32,627 nucleotides of DNA from Ignavibacteria bacterium RIFOXYC2_FULL_35_21 (GTDB lineage: Bacteria > Bacteroidota > Ignavibacteria > Kapaibacteriales > UBA2268). Where the stretch lies: assembly GCA_001804705.1 (NCBI GenBank), contig MHAY01000066.1, positions 1 through 32,627 of the forward strand, read 5' to 3'. Below, piece after piece: positions 8,617 through 17,160 of the stretch. Under the pieces are notes generated by a model. It was not told where the DNA came from. It saw only the letters and a program-made list of their open reading frames with translations, and searched no databases. Every line of letters starts with the position of its first letter. Position 1 is the stretch's first letter. A program made the position numbers and the translations under genes.

Positions 8617-10203
8617 TTATTTCTTTTCGATTCTGTAAATAAATTGAATATTGTAATCCCCTGCATCAGGAACTAAATTCATATATATCCAGTTGTTGAA
8701 ATCGTTATTCCAAGAAGGATAATTATAGATGTTTCCTTGTTTACCAGCTTGATGTATTTCTAGGTCAGTATCTGCATCATAATCCCAAATCTGTGCACTT
8801 ACTGTAAATTGTTCACCACTTTGTTTCTTGAGAGCTACTCCTTTAATAATTCCATTAGTAAGTGTAATTTTTCCACCATCTCCAACTTTAATATAATTAA
8901 ATTTATCAGTTTGAATGATAATATCTTTGTCATTAACATCTTTTAATAAATTTCCATTTTTATCAATTATTTGAATTTTGTAAAAGAACTTACCATCCCC
9001 CCAAAAATTACCATCATCAATAATATTAAATTGGGACAAATAAAAATCAAATGTTTGATAATCCTCTCGATTTTCTGTATATTCCTTAACAGTATATTCA
9101 GTTGACTCTCCTAACTTAACAATTGAATTATCAGCTAAATTTTTCACAACATAGCTTATTGGATAAGCTGGAGTATTTGGTGTATATTCAGATTCAGCTT
9201 TTATTAAATCTAATATTCCATTTAAATTCATAGATCCTAATGCTTTTGCAGCTCCACCATTACTTCCACCTAAAATCAAACATTCAAATGTTGATTTGCT
9301 TTCAATATCAGTTGTTTTATAATCACCTCCTACCTCATAAGCACTAAATGCGAGTTTTACCTTAGCATCTAATTCTGTTGAAGTAATATTCTCGTTATAA
9401 GTCATTTTAACAAGTATTAACCTTCCATAATCAACACTAGCTACATAACAAAGGGGATTATTTGGTTTTACAAAATAGTTTAGATCTTCTAATTTAATAT
9501 TATCACCAAAATAATCACTAGGTTTTGTTGGTTCATTAACAGAAACTGTGAAATATACTTGTTTAAAAAGCAAATAAATACTTTTTTGCTCAGATGAATT
9601 ATTTGTTTCAAAATTTGTACTTAAACTACCAGTCAACCAGTTCGCACTAAAACCCAACTTTATACAGGCTTGTTGTTTGGAATGTGCAATTTGTACCGTT
9701 AAGTATTGTTTAGCAGTACACTTAGTTACATTCTTGTCTAATATATCTTGTAACACTTTTGAATAATTAGCATTAGATGGTTTCTCGATTATATTATTGC
9801 CAAGATTCCCAGATCCGCTTTGAACAGTAATTGTTAATGGTGTTCGTGATAAATTATCTCCAATAGAATTTAAAATTCCATTGGGAACTTCATTACCTTG
9901 AACTAAAGCACCAGCCCAAAGAGTATTAGCATTAGGATTATTAAATGGAATAATATTGTTATCAAGATTCCATGCAAGGCTCTTTTTAGTTAGTTTAATA
10001 TTCCATTTCTTAACACCCTCTAGCACATTTAATTGAGTTTCTTCACTAACCTTTTCATCTTTTTCTGTTACTACTGATGTATTAACTACTCCAGCATTCC
10101 TAACCAAATCATCAATGTCTTTTGCTGGTTTAGTTGGTCCTGTTGTATCACTGCATGAATAAAAAATCAGGATTGAAATTAAAATGGCTAAATACTTTTT
10201 CAT
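8617..10203 (-). CDS. Cholesterol-dependent-cytolysin-like lipoprotein (CDCL)
   Basis: A 528-residue protein with a lipoprotein signal (LIFYSC, C17). Residues 90-310 show marks of the thiol-activated cytolysin family: LWAGALVQGN (95-104), SRTPLTITV (119-127), a KQVYFTVSVNEP segment, the YGR motif in VASVDYGRLILVK (259-266), and a glycine pair in YEVGGDYK. These belong to the pore-forming MACPF/CDC core. The C-terminal 150 residues are a different beta-sandwich (IWDYDADTDLEIHQAG) and lack the tryptophan-rich undecapeptide that classical CDCs use for cholesterol binding. It therefore matches the CDC-like proteins described from Bacteroidota. The start at 10203 has AGGA seven bases upstream. Lipidation suggests it is shown on, or released from, the outer membrane and may act against other cells. 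Confidence 0.8.
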   Translation of the reverse strand: MKKYLAILISILIFYSCSDTTGPTKPAKDIDDLVRNAGVVNTSVVTEKDEKVSEETQLNVLEGVKKWNIKLTKKSLAWNLDNNIIPFNNPNANTLWAGALVQGNEVPNGILNSIGDNLSRTPLTITVQSGSGNLGNNIIEKPSNANYSKVLQDILDKNVTKCTAKQYLTVQIAHSKQQACIKLGFSANWLTGSLSTNFETNNSSEQKSIYLLFKQVYFTVSVNEPTKPSDYFGDNIKLEDLNYFVKPNNPLCYVASVDYGRLILVKMTYNENITSTELDAKVKLAFSAYEVGGDYKTTDIESKSTFECLILGGSNGGAAKALGSMNLNGILDLIKAESEYTPNTPAYPISYVVKNLADNSIVKLGESTEYTVKEYTENREDYQTFDFYLSQFNIIDDGNFWGDGKFFYKIQIIDKNGNLLKDVNDKDIIIQTDKFNYIKVGDGGKITLTNGIIKGVALKKQSGEQFTVSAQIWDYDADTDLEIHQAGKQGNIYNYPSWNNDFNNWIYMNLVPDAGDYNIQFIYRIEKK

Positions 10204-10291
10204 AAAAAATCCTTTCGTAGAATAATTAAAAATTAACAATTAATAATTCACAATTAGTTTCAAGATTATGAAACCACCTGCAAATTTCATT

Positions 10292-10768
10292 TTATTTCTC
10301 ATTCAATTTATTTTGGTTAAGATATACTTTTATTCTTTTATTGAGAATATCATAAATCGAGTTCAACGCTTCGGGTTGTTCCGAATGAAATATGGTATTA
10401 TCATAAGAAATCCAAGCCCATAAATTACAGCCGTCAATGACAAAATAGTCAATCAGTATTATGTATGTTTTTTGTTCGCAATTAATAGTCAAACCTGAAA
10501 AAAGAATGATTAAATCCCCGGTTTTTATTTGCAATCCCGAATCAGAAGATGTATAATATTTTGAATCGGTGCCGAAATTATAGAACGTTTCCAGAGTGCC
10601 TGCATCGGCTTTGTAATCAGCTTTGATGCGGTTGTAAAGATTGTCAATATACATAGTAAGTTCTCCTTTCAGATGAAGCGAATAATCATTTGCAAGCCAA
10701 ATACGAGGTTCTTTTGCAATGATAAAAGAGTAACTCAATAACAGAAATATAATAATAATCTTTTTCAT
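10292..10768 (-). CDS. Secreted hypothetical protein
   Basis: A 158-residue protein with a clear signal peptide (about residues 1-18, MKKIIIIFLLLSYSFIIA) and a mature part of mixed alpha/beta character containing two cysteines. I do not recognise the family. It lies 89 bases upstream of the cytolysin-like gene on the same strand, with an AT-rich gap, so co-transcription is possible. The candidate structured RNA ends about 50 bases before its start. Confidence 0.6.
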   Translation of the reverse strand: MKKIIIIFLLLSYSFIIAKEPRIWLANDYSLHLKGELTMYIDNLYNRIKADYKADAGTLETFYNFGTDSKYYTSSDSGLQIKTGDLIILFSGLTINCEQKTYIILIDYFVIDGCNLWAWISYDNTIFHSEQPEALNSIYDILNKRIKVYLNQNKLNEK

Positions 10769-10817
10769 AAATCACCATTAATTTGTTTGAAATAATCATT
10801 TCACTTTATAAAAATAA

Positions 10818-10990
10818 AAAAAAGGACGTTTCCACATTTTTGTCCTTCTGTTAGGTATCGCAAAACACCCACTCTGTTAGACAAAAAGGAAAACGCCCGA
10901 TTTCTCAGGCGTGTCCTCTTGCGTTCTACAGAGTATTAAATTTGCGATTTTAACAGAAGAACGTAAGCAAGACCACGCTTACAAATTTTT
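10818..10990 (-). ncRNA. Candidate structured RNA (rod-shaped, 6S-like or attenuator)
   Basis: A long imperfect hairpin covers 10845-10959. Stems from outside in are CTTCTGTTA with TAACAGAAG (9 bp, 10845-10853/10951-10959), TCGCAAA with TTTGCGA (10858-10864/10941-10947), ACTCTGT(t)AGA with TCTACAGAGT, and AGGA..ACGCC with GGCGT..TCCT, around a 10-base loop. Small internal loops separate them. Read on the minus strand, it ends in AAGGAC/GTCCTT followed by eight T, like a terminator. On the plus strand a 6-bp GTAAGC/GCTTAC hairpin lies at the far end before a weaker T run. The rod shape with internal bubbles resembles 6S RNA. Alternatives are a leader of the downstream secreted-protein gene or a palindromic repeat element. 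The strand is inferred. Confidence 0.5.
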
Positions 10991-11800
10991 AAAATAAACT
11001 ATTTATTTATTGTTATAAACCTCCAAAAATTATTTGATAATTTTTCTGATATTACTGCATCACATCTTTTCTGAAATGCAGAATCTATCAATCTTATGAG
11101 TTATTATAATCTATGTTACTCAGTTTTAAATCAATTGTCAAAATATGACATTTACAAACATAACTTAAGAAATATATTAATGCTATGCAAGGGTAATTTA
11201 TGCGACATTGATAAAGACGGGCATTCCTTTTAATAAAAATGTAAAGACATATGAATGTTATCAATTCAATTTTTCATTTTCCACTTGTTTTTCGCTCTGC
11301 AAATTAATTTTTAAGGTTTGCACGACTTAAATATGATTTTTTTAACCTGAATGATGATGAAAAAAGTAGTGTTTATTTTGAAATTCAATAAAATCTCTCT
11401 GTGATTGCTGTTTCATCGCTGAATTCTACTAGGAATCGACAATTACATTATCAAAATTTGTTACTTCCTCTTAATTTTTTATATTTCTTGAGTGGTTCCG
11501 TTATGTTTTCGTATTAATGTCGTAATTTTGGGAAAAATCAGTATTTTATCTCATTAATAACAAAAAATTAACAAAAAACGCTATTATTTCATAATTATTC
11601 CCAAGTTTTAACATATTTTAAATTATAAAAGGAATCTTTTTATAATGCACCAAAAAAAATATTTTGAATATGTTATGATTTTTGAAGTTGACGTGTCTGT
11701 TTTCCAAAACCTTCACAACAAGTTATTTATAGAATTGAACCCTTCTTTTTAATAAAATATTTTCGTAAATTTACTGATTGAATCTGTATTATTCACGTTT
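10991..11800. other. Intergenic stretch without recognised genes
   Basis: About 800 AT-rich bases between the candidate RNA and the restriction-modification operon. I see no convincing open frame, tRNA or strong hairpin. The promoter of the mod operon should lie in its right part, but no motif stands out clearly. Confidence 0.6.
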
Positions 11801-11812
11801 TCCTTGGGGTTT

Positions 11813-13672
11813 ATGGACGGCTCATCATTGGATATAAAGCAATTGCAAATTGAAAGGCTGAAGGAAGTTTTTCCCGAACTTGTGTCTGAGGACAAAATTG
11901 ACTGGGAGCGGTTGCGTGCTACTCTCGGCGAAGACATTACGATTCAAAATGAACGCTATGTTCTGAATTGGGCTGGTAAATCGGACGCATTCAGGACACT
12001 GCAAACGGGAACTACTGCCACTCTTGCGCCTGCTAAAGAAGAATCAATCAATTTCGACACGACTGATAATATTTTTATCGAAGGGGAAAATCTTGAAGTG
12101 CTGAAAGTATTGCAGAAAGCCTATTTTGGAGCAATTAAGTGCATAATAATAGACCCGCCCTACAATACAGGAAATGATTCGTTTATTTATCCTGACCGAT
12201 TTTCCGAATCGAAAGAAGAATATATGAAGCGTGTAGGAGACAAGGACGAAGAAGGTTACTTAATGAAAGAAGGATTGTTCCGTAAGAACTCAAAAGAGAA
12301 CGGGCAATACCATTCCAATTGGCTCTCAATGATGTATCCACGTTTGTTCCTTGCAAGAAATTTATTAAAAGACGTAGGTGTTATTTTTGTGCATATAGAC
12401 GACAATGAAGTCCACAACTTGCGTTTGCTTATGAATGAGATTTTTGGCGAGGAGAATTTTGTAGCACAATTTGTTTGGAAGAGTAGGCAAAATAAAGATA
12501 ATCGCAACATCACTGGTGCATCAATAGATCATGAGTATCTTTTATGCTATGGTAGTAAAATAAGGGGCAGTCAAAGAAAATTAGAACAATATACAAATCC
12601 AGATAATGATCCAAGGGGTGCTTGGACAAGTGGAAACATGGTTGGGATTCTTCCCAAACATTTAAGACCTAATTGTCATTATGATTTAGTTGACCCAGTA
12701 ACGGGAATAAATTATGGAAAACCAAAAATGGGATGGAGATATGATAAAAATACCATGACTAGGTTAATATCTGAAGAGAAAATTTTATGGCCCTCATCAC
12801 CTGAAGGCAGACCTCGTAGAAAATTATTTTTAAATGAACTTAAAGAACAATACACTGGATATTCCTCATTAATAGGCGAAAATATTTATACAACACATGG
12901 AACTAAAGAGATAGAAAAATTATTTGGATTTAGAGTCATTGAATTTCCTAAACCATCTATGTTAATAGAAGAAATTATTATACAAGGTCTTGTTAACAAT
13001 GATATTATCCTCGACTTTTTCGCCGGTTCAGGTACAACAGCCCATGCATTATTAGAGCTGAATAAAGAAGACAATGGCAATAGAAAATTTATTCTTATCC
13101 AGTTACCCGAAAAAACAGATGAAAATAGCGAAGCATTTAAAGCAGGATATAAGACAATTGCTGATATATGTAAAGAACGAATTAGACGAGTAATTAAGAA
13201 AATAGAAGTAGAAAGAAAACCGAAAGAACAGCAACAAATAATTGCAGAAGAACAAAAAGAATTGGATTTGGGATTTAAAGTATTCAAACTTAAACCGAGC
13301 AATTTTAAGCAGTGGCGAACTGATATACAGAATGTAGAAGAACTCGAACAACAGTTAGACGCTTTTACAGACCCGGTGAAACCCGAAGCCGAAGAAGAAA
13401 ATATGCTCTTTGAATTGCTATTAAAATCCGGTTATGATTTAAATAGTAAAATTGAATCGAAACAATCGGGTAATAGCAGGTATTTTCTTATCAATACCGA
13501 CGAACTGGTTTTGCAGTTGTCAGGGTCACCCAAAGAAGTAATAACCGATATTCTGAGTATAAATCCAAAAAAAGTAATTATGCTCGATAGACTATTTGAA
13601 AATAACGACCAGTTAAAAACCAACACATACCTGCAATTCAAAGACGCAGGTGTGGATTTTAGGACGGTGTAA
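11813..13672 (+). CDS. Type III restriction-modification methyltransferase (Mod)
   Basis: A 619-residue DNA adenine-N6 methyltransferase, the specificity and modification subunit of a type III system. It begins with the usual Mod N-terminal region (DKIDWERLRATLGED, FIEGENLEVLKVLQ). The catalytic DPPYNTGND starts at residue 114, and the SAM-binding DFFAGSGTT lies at 401-409. This motif order (DPPY before FxGxG) is that of beta-class m6A enzymes. Residues about 220-390 form the target recognition domain, and about 440-619 the C-terminal region typical of Mod (LGFKVFKLKPSNFKQW). ATG 11813 is used with GGGG close upstream; a TTG at 11804 is possible. The recognition-domain DNA is clearly more AT-rich than both flanks, suggesting an exchanged specificity segment. 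Confidence 0.93.
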   Translation: MDGSSLDIKQLQIERLKEVFPELVSEDKIDWERLRATLGEDITIQNERYVLNWAGKSDAFRTLQTGTTATLAPAKEESINFDTTDNIFIEGENLEVLKVLQKAYFGAIKCIIIDPPYNTGNDSFIYPDRFSESKEEYMKRVGDKDEEGYLMKEGLFRKNSKENGQYHSNWLSMMYPRLFLARNLLKDVGVIFVHIDDNEVHNLRLLMNEIFGEENFVAQFVWKSRQNKDNRNITGASIDHEYLLCYGSKIRGSQRKLEQYTNPDNDPRGAWTSGNMVGILPKHLRPNCHYDLVDPVTGINYGKPKMGWRYDKNTMTRLISEEKILWPSSPEGRPRRKLFLNELKEQYTGYSSLIGENIYTTHGTKEIEKLFGFRVIEFPKPSMLIEEIIIQGLVNNDIILDFFAGSGTTAHALLELNKEDNGNRKFILIQLPEKTDENSEAFKAGYKTIADICKERIRRVIKKIEVERKPKEQQQIIAEEQKELDLGFKVFKLKPSNFKQWRTDIQNVEELEQQLDAFTDPVKPEAEEENMLFELLLKSGYDLNSKIESKQSGNSRYFLINTDELVLQLSGSPKEVITDILSINPKKVIMLDRLFENNDQLKTNTYLQFKDAGVDFRTV

Positions 13673-13681
13673 AAAATTTGT

Positions 13682-14104
13682 ATGATTACTGTTAATCCAA
13701 ATAAGGAAAATTATAATAATGATATACCGTCAGGTAAGAATGGTTATTATCAAGTGGTCTATACTGAAAATGATTTACCCAAACCTTTGAGAAGATTATT
13801 TCAAGACGATAATGAAGGTGTACTTTATATTGGCATAACATCACGATTACAAGAAAGAATTGCAGAAATAGTAAAATCATTACCTTTTGAGAAGAGACCT
13901 GGAGTTCTATATAAAGGTGATAGTCATCAATTAGGTAAAAAAGCAAAAAAGATAAATACTTTTTTTGAGAGATTCTATATTACTGGTATTAGGATACAAT
14001 ATGAAGTATTATCCGATGATATAAATATTAAAGATTATGAACGTAATAAAATTAATAAATACATTGAAAGTCATGGAGAAGCTCCACCATTTAATAGTAT
14101 ATAA
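13682..14104 (+). CDS. GIY-YIG nuclease-like protein
   Basis: A 140-residue protein, essentially one GIY-YIG domain: GYYQVVYT as the GIY strand, VLYIGITSRLQERI as the YIG strand with its following arginine, a histidine near residue 80, and a C-terminal conserved glutamate in DYERNKINKY ending with the GEAPPFN tail common in small GIY-YIG proteins. The family cuts DNA using one metal ion. It starts 9 bases after the mod stop and sits 37 bases ahead of the peptidase-macro gene, so it is part of the same transcript. It may be an extra nuclease of the system. Substrate unknown. Confidence 0.7.
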   Translation: MITVNPNKENYNNDIPSGKNGYYQVVYTENDLPKPLRRLFQDDNEGVLYIGITSRLQERIAEIVKSLPFEKRPGVLYKGDSHQLGKKAKKINTFFERFYITGIRIQYEVLSDDINIKDYERNKINKYIESHGEAPPFNSI

Positions 14105-14141
14105 TTAAAGAACCAAGTAAAGAAGGGGAGAAAAGAAAAAA

Positions 14142-15527
14142 ATGAATTGGAATCACCCATCTATTAAAACATTAATTAATGAAACTGATAATGATGACCC
14201 TATTGTTGCTATCAGAAACAGAGCAAGAAATCTTGTATTAAAAGCCTTTGAACTTGGTTGGGAGGGGCCTCCTTTTAACCCATCATTTTTAGCCAAATTA
14301 TTAAAAATAGATGTCCTACCTAACGACAGTATAATAGATTCACGTATAATAACTTTGCAAAATAAGTATTTACAGATTGAATATAATCCTTTTCAAAAAC
14401 CCGAAAGGATTAACTTTTCTTTATCCCACGAAATTGGTCATGCATTGTTTTCTGATTGTCGTGATTCAATACGAAATAGAGAAACAGAGAGGAATGTAAA
14501 TAATTGGGAACTTGAATTTCTATGTAATGTTGCTGCTTCTGAAATATTATTACCATATGCATATTTTTCTGAGGAAGTTAACAAAGTTGAATTAACAATT
14601 GAAGAATTGATTAAAATCTCAAATAAATATAATGCTTCATTGGAGGCAATATTTTTACGGGTTACAGAAGTAAGTGAAAAGCCTTGTGCTGTTATTTTCG
14701 GGCATTTTGGATCAGAAAAAAAAATCATTTTGGATTACTTTAAAACATCAAAGTTGTTCCATTATTTTAATGTACAAAAAGATTTAATAATACCAAAAAA
14801 TTCTGTAGCCTATGAATGTATTTCTCCAGGTTGGACTTCCCGTGGTATTGAGAAATGGCAATCATTTAAAAATGAAGAGTTAAAATTATATTGTATTGGT
14901 TTATCGCATTTAAAAAAAGAAAAAAAACAAAGAGTTGCAATATTTTTAGTTCCAGTAGAAATTGGGGATAATTCTAAAGATAATAAAATTATTATTGAAT
15001 ATGGAGATGCTACAAAGCCAAGAGGTTCAGGTAATAAAATTATCGCCCAAATAGTTAATACAAGTGGAGCCATGGGGTTCGGATTCGGTAAATCATTATC
15101 CAAAAATTATCCAATTGTAAAAAAGAAATTAGATGAATGGAAAATAAATAAAAAAGAATTTAAATTAGGGAATACAAATTTCTTTTGTGTAAATCCAGAA
15201 TTATATGTTTTTCAAATGTTAGCTCAAGAAGGATTATTTCCCAAAAAAAACAAGATACCATTAAGATACTCAAGTTTACAAAATTGTCTTTCAAAATTAG
15301 CGGATTTAGCCTTGGAATTGAATGCAAGTATTCATATACCACAAATAGGTGCAGGGCAAGCTAAAGGGAATTGGGATATTATTCAAGGTATGCTTTTTGA
15401 CGAACTAATTGTAAAAGGGATAAAAGTCACAGTATATCTTTTGCCAGGAGGTTCAGGGTATAATTCTAAACTTAAATCCAGATTAACTTTATTTGACGAG
15501 GGATCAACATGGCAGAAAGAAAAATAA
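14142..15527 (+). CDS. ImmA/IrrE-type metallopeptidase fused to a macro domain
   Basis: A 461-residue two-domain protein. Residues 25-180 are an ImmA/IrrE-like zinc peptidase: HEIGH at 96-100, and the downstream CNVAASEILLP helix that supplies the third ligand region. Residues about 190-280 are an unassigned linker domain. Residues 284-435 are a macro domain of the TARG1/DarG kind: NKIIAQIVNTSGAMGFGFGKSL, then HIPQIGAGQAKGNWDIIQ and VTVYLLPG, close to the RIGCGL...W pattern of TARG1. The Asp that TARG1 uses in that loop is not present, so ADP-ribose binding is likely but hydrolysis is uncertain. GGGGAG precedes the ATG by 16 bases. The 3' end overlaps the next gene by 19 bases, which implies translational coupling. 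Confidence 0.82.
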   Translation: MNWNHPSIKTLINETDNDDPIVAIRNRARNLVLKAFELGWEGPPFNPSFLAKLLKIDVLPNDSIIDSRIITLQNKYLQIEYNPFQKPERINFSLSHEIGHALFSDCRDSIRNRETERNVNNWELEFLCNVAASEILLPYAYFSEEVNKVELTIEELIKISNKYNASLEAIFLRVTEVSEKPCAVIFGHFGSEKKIILDYFKTSKLFHYFNVQKDLIIPKNSVAYECISPGWTSRGIEKWQSFKNEELKLYCIGLSHLKKEKKQRVAIFLVPVEIGDNSKDNKIIIEYGDATKPRGSGNKIIAQIVNTSGAMGFGFGKSLSKNYPIVKKKLDEWKINKKEFKLGNTNFFCVNPELYVFQMLAQEGLFPKKNKIPLRYSSLQNCLSKLADLALELNASIHIPQIGAGQAKGNWDIIQGMLFDELIVKGIKVTVYLLPGGSGYNSKLKSRLTLFDEGSTWQKEK

Positions 15528-17158
15528 TTCTAATTTTAAGTGGAGAAATATGTTCTGGAAAAACCACTTTAGCAATTAATCTACTGAATAAATATCATTT
15601 TAATGTTTTAAAAACAAAAGAAGGTATTAGTCATTACATAAAAAGTGATAAGAAACATAAAGAAACCGAATTAAGTAGAGAATTTCTACAAAACTATGGT
15701 GAAACACTGGATAAAAAAACTAATGGAAAATGGTTATTAAAATATTTTCAGGAAATCTATGGAGTTGATTTTAGTATAAAAAATTATTTTTTAGTTGATT
15801 CTGCTCGAATATTAAAACAGATAGAACATTTTAGGAGTGCTTATAGTTATCTTGTTTATCATATTCATTTAATAGCAAAGCCAGATAGTCTTACCGAAAG
15901 ATATCACCGGAGAAATGAGAATAAAATTTTAGGTATTGATGTTTCAAAAAAAATATATAGTATTATAAAAAGCAATGAAACAGAAAAAAAAGTAATAGAT
16001 TTAGCAAAAGATGCAGATTTAGTAATTGATACTGATAGATGCTCTACTGAAGATGTTTTAATTAGAGTAGCAAGTTTTCTAAAATTACTTCCAAATATTG
16101 ATAATCAATCGGTTGATGTATTAATCGGTGGTCAATTTGGTTCAGAAGGTAAAGGTCAAGTTGCTGCACATATTGCTCCTGAATATGATTGTTTAATTAG
16201 AGTTGGTGGCCCAAATGCTGGTCATAGTGTATATGAGTTACCTAATAATCATATATTTCATTTAATTCCATCAGGTTCTTTCAGAAATCAAACTGCTAAA
16301 TTATTAATTGGAGCAGGTGCTGTTCTAAGTCTTGAAAAAATAGTTGAAGAAATTAGTAATTTTAGTTTAGAAGATTCAAACCGCTTAGTAATTGACGAGA
16401 ATGCTACAATTATCAAACAAAAGGATATTAAATATGAACAAAAGATTAAAGAACATATTGGTTCAACTGGACAAGGAGTAGGTAGTGCAACAGCAAACAA
16501 TATTTTAGCAAGATTAATGGGAAATGATAAACATAAAGCCAAACATTATCAAAAAGAATTAGGGCACTATCTTGGGTCAGTAACAGGTGAACTTGAAAAA
16601 TGTTATAGTCTTAATTCAAAGATACTTTTAGAAGGTACACAGGGAACTGCTTTAAGCCTATATCATGGAATTTATCCGCATGTTACCTCGCGAGATACAA
16701 CTGTTTCAGGTTGTTTATCTGAAGCTGGAATATCTCCTAAAAGAGTTAGAAAAATTATTATGGTAATCAGAACCTACCCAATTAGAGTAGGAGGAACTTC
16801 TGGGAAATTTATTAGTAACGAAATCACTTGGAAAGAAATAGCAACTCGTTCTGGTAAAAAATTAAAAGATTTAATTAATAATGAGAAAACATCTACAACT
16901 AAGAGAGATAGAAGGGTAGCTGAATTTAGCTGGGAACTATTTAGAAAAGCATGCGAAATCAATTCACCGACAGATATTGCACTTACATTTACAGATTATA
17001 TTTCAAATGATAATGAAAAAGCAAGAAGATACGACCAACTTACTGCTGAAACAAGGCAATTAATTGAAGAAATTGAAAGATGTTCTGGTATTAAAGTTTC
17101 TCTTATTGGAACTTGTTTTGATTATCGAGCTATTATTGATAGAAGAAATTGGAGATAA
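15509..17158 (+). CDS. P-loop nucleotide kinase fused to PurA/PurZ-like adenylosuccinate synthetase
   Basis: A 549-residue fusion. Residues 1-195 are a P-loop kinase-like domain (Walker A GEICSGKTT, 12-20; RRNENK lid-like segment at 134-139). Residues 203-549 are a short adenylosuccinate synthetase: GGQFGSEGKG (207-216), GGPNAGH (233-239), GSTGQGVG (319-326), LLEGTQGT (373-380), TSRDTT (393-398), RVGGTSG (426-432), TTKRDRR (463-469), TFTD (493-496). PurA joins IMP and aspartate using GTP. Two key positions differ here: Ser212 stands where PurA has its catalytic Asp (GDEGKG), and the base-recognition TKLD has become TFTD. Both recall PurZ, which makes the 2-aminoadenine precursor from dGMP in some phages, and the domain length of about 345 also fits. 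The start overlaps the previous gene, with GAGGG upstream. A housekeeping PurA is unlikely given the context. Confidence 0.85.
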   Translation: MAERKIILILSGEICSGKTTLAINLLNKYHFNVLKTKEGISHYIKSDKKHKETELSREFLQNYGETLDKKTNGKWLLKYFQEIYGVDFSIKNYFLVDSARILKQIEHFRSAYSYLVYHIHLIAKPDSLTERYHRRNENKILGIDVSKKIYSIIKSNETEKKVIDLAKDADLVIDTDRCSTEDVLIRVASFLKLLPNIDNQSVDVLIGGQFGSEGKGQVAAHIAPEYDCLIRVGGPNAGHSVYELPNNHIFHLIPSGSFRNQTAKLLIGAGAVLSLEKIVEEISNFSLEDSNRLVIDENATIIKQKDIKYEQKIKEHIGSTGQGVGSATANNILARLMGNDKHKAKHYQKELGHYLGSVTGELEKCYSLNSKILLEGTQGTALSLYHGIYPHVTSRDTTVSGCLSEAGISPKRVRKIIMVIRTYPIRVGGTSGKFISNEITWKEIATRSGKKLKDLINNEKTSTTKRDRRVAEFSWELFRKACEINSPTDIALTFTDYISNDNEKARRYDQLTAETRQLIEEIERCSGIKVSLIGTCFDYRAIIDRRNWR

Positions 17159-17160
17159 TT

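Noticed and set aside
12886..13302. Minus-strand frames inside mod (12886-13302, 13103-13351, 13432-13641)
   Set aside because: They are shadows of the mod gene with no domain and no start signal; the plus-strand protein has full family motifs.
15509..17158. Housekeeping purA
   Set aside because: Fusion to a kinase, Ser in place of the catalytic Asp, altered TKLD motif, short length and restriction-operon setting all argue against it.
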